From Lachnospiraceae bacterium (GTDB taxonomy: Bacteria > Bacillota > Clostridia > Lachnospirales > Lachnospiraceae): a stretch of 59,468 nucleotides of DNA. The DNA is taken from the NCBI GenBank assembly GCA_022797535.1, contig JAAWKU010000003.1, positions 1-59,468 on the forward strand, given 5' to 3'. The position numbers were made by a program, and so were the translations under genes. Below, piece after piece: positions 59,235 through 59,468 of the stretch. Every line of letters begins with the position of its first letter. Position 1 is the stretch's first letter. The notes beneath the pieces were generated by a model that saw only the letters and a program-made list of their open reading frames with translations, had not been told where the DNA came from and did not search any database.

Positions 59235-59468
59235 CATAAACGTCGCTGAGGGAGACACAATTCGACAGCGAAGAAGAAGCGAAGCCGAGAACGGAAGTTC
59301 AGAGCGAAGCTGGAGCACCAACTCAGAGCATTAACACGAAGCACTTGCTCGGAGCAATAGCTCCATGATCCTTGACAAATAAACAGCAATGCAACCCTGA
59401 AAATTCTTTTAAAACCTTCCTGATTAAAATCAAGGAAGGAAGCGACCCCAAAAAGGGGAAGCGGAAGT
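59235..59468 (+). other. Long untranslated leader, probably of an rRNA operon beyond the window
   Basis: No reading frame with a ribosome site is seen after the promoter. The leader carries several small stems (TCGCTG with CAGCGA near 59243 and 59267, CCTTCCT with AGGAAGG near 59420 and 59434, CCCC with GGGG near 59448). It also has CCTTGACAAATAAACAGCAA near 59372, a type of sequence I associate with rRNA leaders and spacers in Clostridia. The 16S gene itself is not in the window, so the call rests on promoter strength and leader style. Confidence 0.45.

Noticed and set aside
59373..59400. TTGACA at about 59373 considered as a second rRNA promoter
   Set aside because: No -10-like hexamer is found 16-18 bp downstream; the match is probably part of a conserved leader sequence.

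Overview
The window is a stretch of bacterial chromosome from a moderately GC-rich Firmicute of the class Clostridia, most likely a Lachnospiraceae-type gut anaerobe. This is inferred from gene families and order: era-yqzL-recO, a single-chain glycyl-tRNA synthetase, cmk-ispH-S1 protein, a six-gene rnfCDGEAB operon, a five-gene biotin-dependent sodium-pump decarboxylase operon, scpAB, paired D,D-carboxypeptidases and a Bce-type ABC transporter with its two-component system. Most genes lie on the + strand in tight runs with strong AGGAGG-like ribosome sites. I saw no tRNA gene, CRISPR array, transposase or phage gene.

Layout. 1-14195: the end of an M16C peptidase, a DUF4349 lipoprotein, era, a YqzL-like small protein, recO, an unknown lipoprotein, glyS, a J-domain/TPR protein with its Hsp70 partner, and alaS. 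14196-19560: an accessory-looking insert with an AT-rich GNAT gene, a ParB-like fragment and a minus-strand BceRS/BceAB-type module. 19561-25822: rpsU with tandem promoters, a CmpB-family membrane protein, two D,D-carboxypeptidases, a phosphoesterase and scpAB. 25992-31116: two different carboxyltransferases with a shared biotin carrier and a sodium-pump beta and gamma subunit. 31234-37781: TetR and RpiR regulators, a flavoprotein, cmk, ispH, an S1 protein and an orphan cheR. 37931-39034 (minus): a DEDD exonuclease-like protein. 39283-45651: rnfCDGEAB and a GH25 lysozyme. 45636-49238 (minus): an MBOAT/DHHW acyl-transfer pair translationally coupled to an AP2-domain protein. 49389-59081: an SleB-like hydrolase, thrC, an envelope two-component system, hflX, a DUF2339-like membrane protein and a lipoprotein. 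The window ends in what looks like the promoter and leader of an rRNA operon.

How the genes work together. The decarboxylase operon and Rnf both couple central metabolism to ion (probably Na+) gradients, so the window holds much of the cell's membrane energetics. A second theme is the envelope: carboxypeptidases, lysozyme, SleB-like hydrolase, acyl transfer, and two two-component systems. A third is translation and chromosome maintenance: glyS, alaS, rpsU, the S1 protein, era, hflX, recO, scpAB.

The most unusual signal is non-coding. A roughly 100-130 nt element recurs in front of hsp70, cmk and rnfB, with partial copies in front of oadA and glyS. It has a GCATAT..CC.GGA.AGC box, a hairpin whose stem sequence differs in each copy but still pairs, about 26 nt of spacer, and a conserved TGCGGAACTATAA box just before the ribosome site. 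This is the best candidate here for an undescribed element, either a structured RNA or a small mobile repeat. Second is the operon that combines the three parts of a transcarboxylase with a sodium pump. Third is an apparently domesticated AP2/HNH-type protein inside a cell-surface acylation operon.
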